A stretch of 64,000 bases of DNA from Burkholderia territorii (GTDB lineage: Bacteria; Pseudomonadota; Gammaproteobacteria; Burkholderiales; Burkholderiaceae): assembly GCF_902833055.1 (NCBI RefSeq), contig NZ_CADFEJ010000002.1, positions 62,001 through 126,000 on the forward strand. Direction: 5' to 3'. The position numbers were made by a program, and so were the translations under genes. Positions 1 through 8,199 of the stretch are shown here, one piece after another. The notes below the pieces were generated by a model. It did no database searches. It was not told the origin of the DNA and worked only from the letters and a program-made list of their open reading frames with translations. Positions within the stretch are counted from its first letter, which is position 1, and each line of letters opens with the position of its first letter.

Positions 1-201
1 GTAGGCCCTGTCGAGCACCAGCGCCCGGTCGCGACTGAACGTCTGCCGCTCGTCACCGAGGTAGCTACGCAAGGCCCCCGTCAGGCTCAGCGCGAACGTG
101 AGCAGGATGAAGCACGTCAATACCCCGGCACCCGAGAACAGCAGGATTTGTTGATGGGTGCGGAAGCGGCTGAGCAGGTTGAGCGACGGGGTCACACGCA
201 T
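1..201 (-). CDS. Membrane sensor histidine kinase, N-terminal part only
   Basis: The gene reads leftward from an ATG at 201 and runs off the window, leaving 67 codons. The visible protein starts MRVTPSLNLLSRFRTHQQ and then has one long hydrophobic segment (about residues 20-45), followed by a charged stretch that looks like the start of a periplasmic sensor domain. It is divergent from a response regulator 240 bp away, which is the usual arrangement of a two-component pair, so a membrane-bound (possibly hybrid) histidine kinase is the most likely identity. No kinase motif lies in the window; the call rests on the membrane anchor and the context. Confidence 0.55.
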   Translation of the reverse strand, partial: MRVTPSLNLLSRFRTHQQILLFSGAGVLTCFILLTFALSLTGALRSYLGDERQTFSRDRALVLDRAY

Positions 202-439
202 GGTGAGCCTGGAAGTAAGCGGGTTCCGGAACGGTTATCGAACTTCAGTATCGCGACCGCGACGCACGCCGGGCTCCGGCACGCAAGCGACAACGCGCGT
301 TCACCGGGGCGCGGCCCACTGCCGGCGAAATAAGACGAGTATGATTCATACTTCGCTCCCTTCGGGGTGCCGGCATCGCGACCGCCGCATCGTCGAATGG
401 CGAGCGACCACACTATCCGGGGCGGCAATCGCGAACAAC

Positions 440-1108
440 ATGAACCAGTTTTCGATACGAGTGATTATCGCGGACGATCATCCGACGGTGCTGGGTGGGC
501 TCGTCCACACACTGGAACCGATTGGCACCGTCAAGGTCGTCGCGACATGCGGAAATGCGACCGAACTCATCAAGACACTCGAGCGACAGCCCTGCGACAT
601 CATCGTCTCCGACTATGCGATGCCGGGCGGCGAATACGCCGACGGCCTCGCACTCTTCGAGTACCTGCAGCGGCATTACCCGAATATTGGCCTGATTGCA
701 TTGACGGCAATGGGCAGCCCCGCCGTGATCCGCTCGCTGATGTCGATCGGCATTTCGTCGATTCTGAGCAAATCCGACGCGACCGGCCATATCGTCACGG
801 CGATTCACGCGCGTTACGCCGGCGGTGCGTATTTATCGCCGATCATTGAAGCGATCGTCAAGCACGCGGAGATCGATTCGTCTGGCGCCGGACAACCGCT
901 CTCGCCACGGGAACACGAAGTGGTCCGGCTGTTCGCATCCGGCCTGTCGACGACCGAGATCAGTAAGCGTCTGAACCGCAGCAAGCAAACGGTGAGCACG
1001 CAGAAGGCGGCGGCGATGCGCAAGCTCGGCGTCGCGAACGACGTGGAATTGATCCGCTACGCCATCGACGCGAAACTGACTACCGCCTCCCCCGGCAACA
1101 CGGAATGA
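440..1108 (+). CDS. RcsB-like response regulator (LuxR-type HTH)
   Basis: This is a 222-residue two-component response regulator. The receiver domain has the acidic pair D12-D13, the phosphorylated D58 in IIVSDYAMPGG and the conserved K111 in ILSKSD. A LuxR-type helix-turn-helix follows at about residues 153-200 (LSPREHEVVRLFASG, RSKQTVSTQK). The YADGLALFEYLQRHYP stretch resembles enterobacterial RcsB, which takes phosphate from a membrane phosphorelay. The start at 440 was chosen because it gives MNQFSIRVIIADDH, matching the start of the tandem paralogue downstream; an in-frame extension to 158 would run through the divergent promoter. The kinase on the opposite strand is its likely partner. 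The regulon is unknown. Confidence 0.88.
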   Translation: MNQFSIRVIIADDHPTVLGGLVHTLEPIGTVKVVATCGNATELIKTLERQPCDIIVSDYAMPGGEYADGLALFEYLQRHYPNIGLIALTAMGSPAVIRSLMSIGISSILSKSDATGHIVTAIHARYAGGAYLSPIIEAIVKHAEIDSSGAGQPLSPREHEVVRLFASGLSTTEISKRLNRSKQTVSTQKAAAMRKLGVANDVELIRYAIDAKLTTASPGNTE

Positions 1109-1693
1109 ATCCGGTCGCGTAGCGGCGTGACGATTCCCGCCCGTGGGGCCGCATGCCGCGCCTGCCCCGCGCCTTGCTAGTCGGTCGGGAATTCAGAGCG
1201 CATATTGTCTCTGTTCGACCAAACGCTCAGCGACCGCATCCCCTCAAGCATCTGCACATCCCGATCGCACGCCTCGCGGCCATACGCGAGGCCCTCGCGA
1301 AAATCGGCGCTTGCATCGCCATGGGCGGCGCCTTGAAAACGCGTTCCGCCACGACATCCTGAGCAGCCGGGCCATCGTTCGATCGATATTTCGTACGTGT
1401 ACGACGTCATCTTCCCCCAAGTCGATCGCGCATACGATACCGGCCCCTCCGCGATCTCACTAGACTTTTCAGTGCCCTTCCCGAGGTGCTCCTTCATCGG
1501 ATGGCGAGCGAGTTCGCAACGAGCGATCGCGTTCGTCACCCCGGATCGGTGACGAACGGGCGCCGGCCGACAAGGTCCCGCGTCGCCGTTTGATACGGGA
1601 CGAACCGGCCGCACGCGAAGCGACTTCTTCGCCGTTCGATCGCCATGGTTCGAGGAGTGCCCTTTGCCCAGTTGCCAACCGGATAACCATCGC
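1109..1693. other. Intergenic stretch between the two response regulators
   Basis: This stretch separates two tandem response-regulator genes. I recognise no protein-coding gene: open frames exist on both strands but none resembles a known family or has a convincing ribosome site. A GAGGAG at 1652-1657 lies six bases before a TTG at 1664, which could be an upstream start of the next gene. The length suggests that the second regulator has its own promoter. Confidence 0.4.
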
Positions 1694-2344
1694 ATGAAGA
1701 AATTCGCCATACGCGTCGTGATTGCCGACGATCATCCCGCCGTGCTGTTCGGTTTGCAGCAGATCCTCGAAACCGTCGACACGTTTCGGCTCGTCGGCGT
1801 GTGCCAAAACTCGACGGAACTGATCGCGACGCTGAGACGCACGCCGTGCGACGTCGTGCTGTCTGACTATACGATGCCGCCGGGTGAATACGGCGACGGG
1901 CTGGCCCTGTTCGGCTACCTGCAGCGGCATTTCCCCGACGTCGGGCTGGTCGTGTTCACGATGATGTCCAATCCCGTGGTGATCCGATCGCTGATTGCGC
2001 AAGGCGTGTCGTCGGTACTGAGCAAGGCCGATCCGATCGGGCACATCATCACGGCGATTCACGCGAGCTACGCAAGCGGCAAGTACACGTCGCCGAGCAT
2101 CAGCGCCCTCCTCGCCAACGCGCAACTTGCCGCGCCGGGCCCGATGCACGATCTTTCGCCGCGCGAGGCGGAGGTGCTGCGGCTGCTCGTCTCCGGACAG
2201 TCCGTCGCCAACATCGCGCGGCACTTGAGGCGCAGCAAGCAAACGGTCAGCACGCAAAAACGCAGCGTGATGCGCAAGTTCGGCGCGGCGACCGACATGG
2301 AACTGATCAAGTTCGCATTGGAAGCCACCGATCAGCGCAAGTGA
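1694..2344 (+). CDS. RcsB-like response regulator, tandem paralogue
   Basis: This 216-residue response regulator is clearly paralogous to the one just upstream. It has D12-D13, the phosphoacceptor D58 in VVLSDYTMPPGEYGDG, K111 in VLSKAD, and a C-terminal LuxR-type HTH (LSPREAEVLRLLVSG, RSKQTVSTQKRS). The YGDGLALFGYLQRHFP segment is even closer to RcsB than in its neighbour. ATG 1694 aligns with the paralogue's start, but a TTG at 1664 with GAGGAG six bases upstream would add ten residues and is a real alternative. The two regulators probably arose by duplication and may form homo- or heterodimers; which one serves the divergent kinase cannot be told from sequence. Confidence 0.88.
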   Translation: MKKFAIRVVIADDHPAVLFGLQQILETVDTFRLVGVCQNSTELIATLRRTPCDVVLSDYTMPPGEYGDGLALFGYLQRHFPDVGLVVFTMMSNPVVIRSLIAQGVSSVLSKADPIGHIITAIHASYASGKYTSPSISALLANAQLAAPGPMHDLSPREAEVLRLLVSGQSVANIARHLRRSKQTVSTQKRSVMRKFGAATDMELIKFALEATDQRK

Positions 2345-2379
2345 CACGCTGCAAAAAGGTGGATCACATGCGTCGCCGG

Positions 2380-2600
2380 CGAGCCCCGGCGCTTGAAGTC
2401 GGCGGGCGCTCCAGTGCGCATCCGCGCATATCTCGATGACCACCACGTTACTCGGAAAATTGCCCGTCAGCGTGAACATCTGGCTGTGCGTGAGCCTCTT
2501 GCGGAACGCCATCCTGCCTGATCCTGCCCATGCACGTTGAAGCAGTGCTTGCCCGGATCGATGCCGATCAATGAATCCGTACTCGTGATGGTCGAACAAT
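2380..2600 (-). pseudogene. Remnant of an IS110-family transposase (N-terminal part, frameshifted)
   Basis: On the minus strand one frame (about 2577-2512) reads DSLIGIDPGKHCFNVHGQDQ, the typical N-terminus of IS110/IS1111-type DEDD transposases with the first catalytic Asp in GIDPGKH. A second frame (about 2518-2390) continues with RMAFRKRLTHSQMFTLTGNF and VVVIEICADAHWSARRL, the next conserved blocks of the same family. The two frames join near 2512, consistent with a one-base frameshift. The rest of the transposase is missing: the homology stops where the upstream regulator ends. It is a dead fragment, and it marks the left border of the lower-GC island. Confidence 0.75.
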
Positions 2601-2992
2601 CCCCAGGCAGCGTAGTCCGCCGAGAGGGGATCGGGCTCACTATCTTATTAACGCCGCTCGCGTTATCTGCAAAAATCCCCAAGAGTCGGATCATATTTCG
2701 ACTTTCCGGATAATTTTAGATCCAGTGCCCGATCGGGATAAATATCTCAATAAATTCCCGACAGCTCTGACAGGCTATCAAACATCAAAATCAATAAGCA
2801 CTGACATCAGTCTTTCAATAAAATAAACAATCCATACTTCAATCAACAGAAACCATACCCTCCCAAACGAATCTCTCCGGCAAATTCCTCGCGAGGCATG
2901 CCTTCCTATTTTATGTTCTTACAAATGCTTGACATTCGCATTTCATTTGATGCACTCTCACGTGGCGGGCAACCTCTCAATGAAAAACGAGG
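2601..2992. other. AT-rich leader of the five-gene island
   Basis: About 390 bp of unusually AT-rich DNA for this genome (especially 2690-2880) precedes the oxygenase gene. I see no conserved gene. It holds two short ORFs, described separately, and a good -35 hexamer at 2929. AT-rich leaders of this kind are common upstream of horizontally acquired clusters and are typical targets of H-NS-like silencers; that role here is inference. Confidence 0.5.
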
Positions 2993-3029
2993 ATGTGCGC
3001 AACAGCGTTGTTGTCGCCAAAATTTGTGA
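2898..3029 (+). CDS. Possible small Cys-containing peptide (43 codons)
   Basis: An ORF from ATG 2898 runs through the leader and overlaps the first 37 bases of the oxygenase gene in another frame. Its C-terminus reads RGCAQQRCCRQNL, with three Cys residues; the first half is hydrophobic. The purine-rich GCGAGGC just before the ATG is too close to be a normal ribosome site, and internal ATGs at 2913 and 2925 are no better. Its place at the head of an operon with an oxygenase, methyltransferases and an exporter makes a modified precursor peptide conceivable. Chance is equally likely, because much of the reading frame is shared with the promoter region. Confidence 0.15.
   Translation: MPSYFMFLQMLDIRISFDALSRGGQPLNEKRGCAQQRCCRQNL
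2929..2956 (+). promoter_or_regulatory. Candidate promoter of the oxygenase operon
   Basis: A perfect -35 hexamer TTGACA lies at 2929-2934. Sixteen bases later is TGCACT (2951-2956), a weak -10 match with three of six consensus bases. It is the only consensus-quality -35 noticed close upstream of the first gene. The weak -10 lowers confidence and may mean an activator is needed. Confidence 0.3.
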
Positions 3030-4189
3030 ATGAATTATGGGGAAAGCAAGCGGCGGAGCTCACCATCTCGCAGATCCCATTCAGCGATAAAGACGTGCTG
3101 GATGCACTCAAGCAATATTCCACCAGCACAAACGACATTCGTTCTCGCAACGCTCATTCTGAAGCGATAACGGCTTTCAATGGAAAACGCACTCCAGAAC
3201 CGCGCCCTGACTTTCTCGTGCTTCCGACCGACACTACGTTCGACGGTTATGTATCGAGAATCGCGCGTCTTGCCGGCGATGACGAATGGACGGTAATGTA
3301 CTATGGACTTCACGCGGCAAGCCCCGTCATTTGGGACGTCGCAAAGTCCTTTTCAGACCAGCTTGCGTCATCGATAGGATATCGCCCAGGCGGCCGCGTC
3401 GATATTGATTGCTTTATTGGACGATACTCATCCACTTATATCGGGATTCACGCCGATCACGCGCATAATTTCGGATTCACCCTGCGCGACGGGAAAACGA
3501 TGTTCACCTGGCCCGGAAGCAGGTCGGACCTCGATGGAATACGATTTCCCGATTACGAGCCATTCAAGCCCGAGAGCACTCCGCTCGAGAACAAAACGAA
3601 TCGCGTCACCTATTTCCCCGAAAACTGGTTGCACGTTGCCGAAACGCGATCCGACGTATCGGCAAACGTGAATATCGCTTTTTGGGAAACCGGCAACGAT
3701 ACGCAGCAAAACGCAAACTACGTGAAGGGACTGCTTCCGGTGTCCACTCGTACACGCCATGACGTGCGCTCCTCCGGCATCGTAAGCCTCAATCCCGATG
3801 ACGAGCTGCTGCTTTCGTCCTTGCAGGCCTTGCTGGACGGCGCCTCTCTGAAAAGACGAATGATGATTTCCCAACTCGTCTCGGACACCAGTAGCCGCTT
3901 GAATGTCGGTCGTCCGATCGTCGAAGTCGATGAGCTGGACGACGTCATCTCCCTCAACGCCATCAGCACGCTGCAGTGGATGCCGGTATTGCAGGATGGC
4001 GAGATCCTGGTCGCGGCCAATGGCCATTGCAGCAGCTTCCGATACAGTCGCGTACTGCACGACTTTCTGAATCGCTTGGCCAACGGTCAACACGTGAACA
4101 TTGCGGATATGTCACGCGAGCAAGACCCAACGCTCAATGATGCGCTCCTGAGCGTCACCGCTTCGCTGGCGCAATGGGGTGCGCTTTGA
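2993..4189 (+). CDS. JmjC/cupin-like Fe(II)/2-oxoglutarate oxygenase
   Basis: This 398-residue protein resembles bacterial JmjC/cupin hydroxylases of the ribosomal-oxygenase type. The metal triad is visible: H153-x-D155 in GIHADHAHNFGF and a distal H214 in YFPENWLHVAET, separated by a beta-rich core containing KTMFTWPG. After the catalytic half comes a helical region, and the last 75 residues (from about WMPVLQDGEILVAANGH) look like the winged-helix tail of such oxygenases. Such enzymes hydroxylate amino-acid side chains of peptides or proteins. The start is uncertain: GAGG abuts the ATG, so GTG 3026 is possible. The stop overlaps the MFS gene by one base, implying an operon. The substrate is unknown. 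GC is visibly lower than in flanking genes. Confidence 0.72.
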   Translation: MCATALLSPKFVNELWGKQAAELTISQIPFSDKDVLDALKQYSTSTNDIRSRNAHSEAITAFNGKRTPEPRPDFLVLPTDTTFDGYVSRIARLAGDDEWTVMYYGLHAASPVIWDVAKSFSDQLASSIGYRPGGRVDIDCFIGRYSSTYIGIHADHAHNFGFTLRDGKTMFTWPGSRSDLDGIRFPDYEPFKPESTPLENKTNRVTYFPENWLHVAETRSDVSANVNIAFWETGNDTQQNANYVKGLLPVSTRTRHDVRSSGIVSLNPDDELLLSSLQALLDGASLKRRMMISQLVSDTSSRLNVGRPIVEVDELDDVISLNAISTLQWMPVLQDGEILVAANGHCSSFRYSRVLHDFLNRLANGQHVNIADMSREQDPTLNDALLSVTASLAQWGAL

Positions 4190-5388
4190 TGGGCGTCAGA
4201 GCTCGATGGGCGCTCGTTTTTATCTGTATCTGCCTGTCGTTTGGCAGCTTCGCTGATGAAGCGGCTCAAGTGACCTTTGCCCTGAGACTGGCCGACCGCA
4301 CTTCATCTGTATCGATGTTGCTCGCCGCCGGTCTCATCGGAGGCATTCTTTCCGGTCCGATCGCTCCAGTGATCCTCGAGCGAAGCGGGCCTCGCCAAAC
4401 GATTCCTGCGATATTCGTCCTTCAGTCCGTTCTGATCGCGATCGCGTCCCTGGCCAATCAGTTCTGGGGCTACGTCGCCGTGTCGATGGCGCTCGGATCC
4501 ACCGGGTCCCTGCTATGGGCCTCAATCATGGTCGCCATTCCGACCTACGCAAGGGACGAACGATACCTCGATCGCATCAACCGGATTACGCAATCGATGC
4601 GAAACATGGGTTACGTCGGTGGCCCGGCTCTCGGCGGATTGCTTTACGGCATGGCCGAGCGTTCGCGGGGCTTGTTGCTGCTGGCGTTGCTGGTATTGGT
4701 CGCTGCGCCCGTCACCGCGCTCTGTTTCAATGCGCTGGATTCCTTCGCTCAAAAATCCGGCCAGATACGCACGCAAGACAAGCAAAAGGGCCGGCTGGAC
4801 CTGCCGGGCCTCTTTCGCACCACCGGCGTGATCCGCGCGGTCGCCCCATTGTGGGTCACTGTCGTGCTGACCTCCACGCTCAATGTTCTGTTGATATTTC
4901 GCATCCGGAACGATCTGCAGTTGAGTGCCGAAATCTACGGATTTGTTGTCAGCGCGTTGAGTGTCGGGCTCATCGTCGGTCCGGTTGCTTGTTCCGGAAT
5001 GTTGGCAAGGTTCGGCGATGCAGCCGGTGCGTCCATTGCCGCCAGCGTCATCGGCTTCGGCATCTTGTGGCTCGCCTTGAGCGACACCGCGTGGATCATC
5101 ATGTGCGCGACATTTGTGATCGGCGTGGCCAACGGCATCCAGAACGCGCTCACGTCGAGTTTCATGATGAAGGCGATCGCTCCAAATCAGCGGGTCAACC
5201 TGATGCCCGCTTATATCTTTTGCATCCAGACTTCGGTATTTCTCGGATTCGTGAGCGCCGGCATGATCAGCACCGCGCATGTGAGCATGGCCCTCGTAGC
5301 AGTTGGAGTCGCAACGGCAATCACAGGCGCATGCGGCTTCGCGTTGAATGTCAGAAACCGACCCGGCATGATTACAAAAGGAGCTTAA
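4189..5388 (+). CDS. MFS transporter, probable exporter of the island product
   Basis: This 399-residue major facilitator superfamily protein has about twelve hydrophobic segments. Between TM2 and TM3 is the loop PVILERSGPRQTI, a diverged form of the MFS loop signature, and a charged central loop (about residues 185-205) joins the two six-helix halves. The ATG at 4189 overlaps the oxygenase stop (TGATG), so translation is probably coupled; ATG 4174 would add five residues. Sitting between an oxygenase and a methyltransferase gene, it most likely exports, or gives self-resistance to, the product of the cluster. The substrate is unknown. Confidence 0.8.
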   Translation: MGVRARWALVFICICLSFGSFADEAAQVTFALRLADRTSSVSMLLAAGLIGGILSGPIAPVILERSGPRQTIPAIFVLQSVLIAIASLANQFWGYVAVSMALGSTGSLLWASIMVAIPTYARDERYLDRINRITQSMRNMGYVGGPALGGLLYGMAERSRGLLLLALLVLVAAPVTALCFNALDSFAQKSGQIRTQDKQKGRLDLPGLFRTTGVIRAVAPLWVTVVLTSTLNVLLIFRIRNDLQLSAEIYGFVVSALSVGLIVGPVACSGMLARFGDAAGASIAASVIGFGILWLALSDTAWIIMCATFVIGVANGIQNALTSSFMMKAIAPNQRVNLMPAYIFCIQTSVFLGFVSAGMISTAHVSMALVAVGVATAITGACGFALNVRNRPGMITKGA

Positions 5389-6269
5389 TGATGGATGTCA
5401 TAGGACGCTTCGGATCAAAACCAAGCGATACGAAATCGATCAACCTGCAAGCCCCGTTGGATCGCATCGTGTCATCGGGCGTGGCGAATCTCCGAGTCAG
5501 CCATTACTACTTCGACGAACCGCTGTTTGACGAGTATGAATCGACAACGGTCCGCGCGACATGGGACTTCGCCGCCGCAGAATCCATCGTCAGAGATGGG
5601 TATAGCATTCTCGATCTGGGCTGCGGCGACGGCAGACTGCTCCTGCACCTCGCCGAAAAATTCTCACTGGAGGAGAGTTTTGGTATCGACATCTCCCCCA
5701 TCGCCATCGAACGATTCGAAGCGTCCATCCATCACGACCACATTCACGCGCTTCGGGGAGACATATTCGACCTTCCGCCATCGATCACACAACGCCGATT
5801 CGACGTCGTCACCTTCGGCGATGCAACCGTCAATTTCATTCTGGACGACAACAAGCTCGAAGCGTTGCTCCGCAGCGCGAAGGCGCAGCTGCGCGACTCC
5901 GGGTCGCGGATCATGGTGGCCGTCTTCGGCGACGGAACACCCGAGCGTCTTGCGTTCATGGACAAGCGCTGCACCGTCGTGCCATTTCGGCGCAGCAACG
6001 GCGAAGCCGCGCTCATCTGGTGGGCTTACAAATACGACCGTGACAAGCTGATCATGCATCGATCGGTCTTCGCGCAATCGGGACGGAACGACAGCGGAGA
6101 TATCGAAGGCGTCGTATGCGATCTTCGAGACCGGATGTGGACACCCGCGACACTCGCTCCGATTGTGAAGGCCAGCGGCCTCACGATCGAGAAAGTCGTC
6201 GCATCCGAAGTGCAGGACGGCACCGCCGTGGGCATGGCGACGGCAATCGTCATATTGAAAGCGGCCTGA
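5388..6269 (+). CDS. Class I SAM-dependent methyltransferase
   Basis: A 293-residue methyltransferase. The SAM-binding motif I is ILDLGCGDGRLLLHLAEKF (residues 74-92), followed by an acidic residue at the end of strand 2 (FGIDISPIAIERFEAS) and motif III-like FDVVTFGDATVNFI. AGGAG at 5379-5383 precedes a double ATG (5388 and 5391); the first overlaps the stop of the exporter gene, while the second is better spaced. It belongs to the five-gene operon. The N-terminal 70 residues (HYYFDEPLFDEYE) look like a substrate-binding cap. Methyl acceptor unknown; I do not recognise a specific subfamily. Confidence 0.8.
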   Translation: MMDVIGRFGSKPSDTKSINLQAPLDRIVSSGVANLRVSHYYFDEPLFDEYESTTVRATWDFAAAESIVRDGYSILDLGCGDGRLLLHLAEKFSLEESFGIDISPIAIERFEASIHHDHIHALRGDIFDLPPSITQRRFDVVTFGDATVNFILDDNKLEALLRSAKAQLRDSGSRIMVAVFGDGTPERLAFMDKRCTVVPFRRSNGEAALIWWAYKYDRDKLIMHRSVFAQSGRNDSGDIEGVVCDLRDRMWTPATLAPIVKASGLTIEKVVASEVQDGTAVGMATAIVILKAA

Positions 6270-6275
6270 ACCACC

Positions 6276-6971
6276 ATGAGAACAGATCCGATTCGACCGA
6301 ACTTCTATCGAGGCACGGGGGGATATGCGTGGCAGCTCGCCGAATATCTCCAGGGCGGCCACGTCCAGGTCGACAGCAACTACACCCTCGGCAAATCAAT
6401 GCCGCCGGAGTTACGGAACCCGCTTGCAGCCTATCCGGAGTCTCTGTCCCCGGACTCGTCGGTCAGGTGGGCCAAGTCGGTGCGCATTACTCGCGGTACG
6501 CCTCGACTCGTCGGCGCGCGAGGGATTCGATCGTCGCTTGTCGTGGTCGAAAGCGCGCAGGCGTTTGGTGGATTTCGCGACGAAGACGTTCAGGCGCTCG
6601 TCGAGGGAACGACGGTGAGGGCGTTGCCGAATGTGGAGATCAACGGCGTGCTGCACAAAACCGACACGCTTCTGATCGCGCTCTATCGACACGGATTCAT
6701 CGAGACCGACCAGACATTTCCGGCATCGCCCCCGCTCCGCTATCTGATCGAGCCCACCTGTATCGTCTCGGACGCTCCGGGTATTGGACGCGTCGCTATC
6801 AACCAGCTCAACGGCCGAACCATCCGATTGAGCGAAGCGTCTCAACGTATCTTCTCACCGGACACGATCGCGGAAGAGATAACGGAAACGCTGCCGCCGA
6901 CCGTCGCGCATTTTGCGAAAGCCGGCATGTTGAGATTGATCTCTGGAGGAAACGCCCGTGCAACTGATTAG
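6276..6971 (+). CDS. Unknown 231-residue protein with winged-helix-like segments
   Basis: I do not recognise this family. The protein begins MRTDPIRPNFYRGTGGYAWQ and has no signal peptide, membrane segment or catalytic motif I can name. Two stretches look like winged-helix units: about residues 85-145 (SSLVVVESAQAFGGFRDEDV, then LIALYRHGFIE) and 170-225 (GRVAINQLNGRTIRLSEASQ, then HFAKAGMLRLI). The first resembles the C-terminal tail of the oxygenase in the same operon. It starts six bases after the preceding methyltransferase and overlaps the next gene by 14 bases. A non-catalytic adaptor that binds the substrate or a peptide is a guess based on these features. Confidence 0.6.
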   Translation: MRTDPIRPNFYRGTGGYAWQLAEYLQGGHVQVDSNYTLGKSMPPELRNPLAAYPESLSPDSSVRWAKSVRITRGTPRLVGARGIRSSLVVVESAQAFGGFRDEDVQALVEGTTVRALPNVEINGVLHKTDTLLIALYRHGFIETDQTFPASPPLRYLIEPTCIVSDAPGIGRVAINQLNGRTIRLSEASQRIFSPDTIAEEITETLPPTVAHFAKAGMLRLISGGNARATD

Positions 6972-8199
6972 ACCCGGAATGGGGACGGAGAACAGCGCTG
7001 CATTGATCTCGGCGCTCATCCGCATGGCCCGCCCCGTTACAGTCGTCGAGATCGGTGCCGGCGACAGCACGGTTTTCATCGCGAAGGCGCTCCAGCAGGC
7101 TCGGCAGGATTGGCTGAACGACAAGAATCTACTGGATACCTCAGCATGGCAGGAGCGCAGCGCGCTTCTCGATCCGACCGGAATCCCCGATGTCTATCGA
7201 CCCAGGCTGATCACCATCGACGACTTTACCGCGGAAGGCTCCTCTGCCGAAGAAGCATGGGACGCATTGAAGAATCACGATATCGACGAGCACCTCGTCA
7301 CATTCGTCAAAAGCAACTTCCACACGCTCGACGAAGCCACCATCGCGTCATGGGGACCAGTCGATATCGCGTGGATCGATGCGGGCACACCCGCTGACGA
7401 CGTCCGTTTCGTCGCGACACTGTGGGACCACATCGCGCCCGGCGGATACTTGTGCCTTCACGAGCCGACCATGTTGACCACCGTCAACATGGAGGGAACA
7501 CAACGTGTTCGCAGAGTCAGAACGCCGATCTGGGAAGAGCTGTTTCGCAGGCAGGACAATTCATTCGAGATCGTCACGCTGCCGGAGTTGCACAAATACC
7601 GCCAGAGCGGCCTGGGTATCGTCCGAAAGCGCCAACAAAGTGAACGTGTGCTCCGTTCGCAACCGCTGCAGTCCGAACTCGTCGCATTGGGAGAGATTCC
7701 GATTCGCAGCAGCTATTTGCCGATTGGCGAGGAGGCGTTGAAACTGCGTCTTCGCAAGGACGCCATCCTTGCCGCGATGACGTCGCGCGAAGCGCGCTCC
7801 GTTTACGCTGCGATCGTCCTCGGCATCAATCGTGTTGCCGATATCGAGGAGAAGGTCGGTCTCGATGCGAAGGTCGTCGGCAAAATTCTCACCCGGTTGC
7901 TGAGCATCGGTCTTATTCAGCGCGATCAGAATGGATTCTCGGATGTCGGTGCGGTATGGGGAGAGATGGTCGATCGTCAGCATCGCAGCGCGGAAGATTT
8001 GAGCGATCGACAGCTGGAAACAGATACCTCCATCGAGAAGATCGCAACGGCTTTCGCGCCGGATACTCAATACTCCGAATCGGAGATATCCAGAATCTGT
8101 CAGTTGTTCACAACCGATTACGCGCGACTGAGGCGCTACCTGGTTGATCGCGGTGTCCTGCGACGTCAAGACAACGTATATCAACGGGTTCTATCGTAA
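6958..8199 (+). CDS. SAM methyltransferase fused to a DUF2087-like C-terminus
   Basis: This 413-residue protein has two parts. Residues 1-200 are a class I methyltransferase-like domain: VVEIGAGDST (29-38) is motif I, and WGPVDIAWIDAGTPADDV followed by APGGYLCLHEP matches later motifs. Residues 265-345 look like a helix-turn-helix (REARSVYAAIVLGINRVADI), and the last 42 residues (YSESEISRICQLF, DYARLRRYLVDRGVL) match the DUF2087 pattern usually found in HTH proteins. The GTG start at 6958 is supported by GGAGGAAA just upstream and overlaps the previous gene. It closes the operon. It could be a modifying enzyme with a nucleic-acid- or peptide-binding tail; the fusion is unusual. Confidence 0.7.
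   Translation: MQLIRPGMGTENSAALISALIRMARPVTVVEIGAGDSTVFIAKALQQARQDWLNDKNLLDTSAWQERSALLDPTGIPDVYRPRLITIDDFTAEGSSAEEAWDALKNHDIDEHLVTFVKSNFHTLDEATIASWGPVDIAWIDAGTPADDVRFVATLWDHIAPGGYLCLHEPTMLTTVNMEGTQRVRRVRTPIWEELFRRQDNSFEIVTLPELHKYRQSGLGIVRKRQQSERVLRSQPLQSELVALGEIPIRSSYLPIGEEALKLRLRKDAILAAMTSREARSVYAAIVLGINRVADIEEKVGLDAKVVGKILTRLLSIGLIQRDQNGFSDVGAVWGEMVDRQHRSAEDLSDRQLETDTSIEKIATAFAPDTQYSESEISRICQLFTTDYARLRRYLVDRGVLRRQDNVYQRVLS

Noticed and set aside
1153-1362. 69-codon frame between the response regulators
   Set aside because: No ribosome site, no family resemblance, and competing frames of similar length exist on the other strand.
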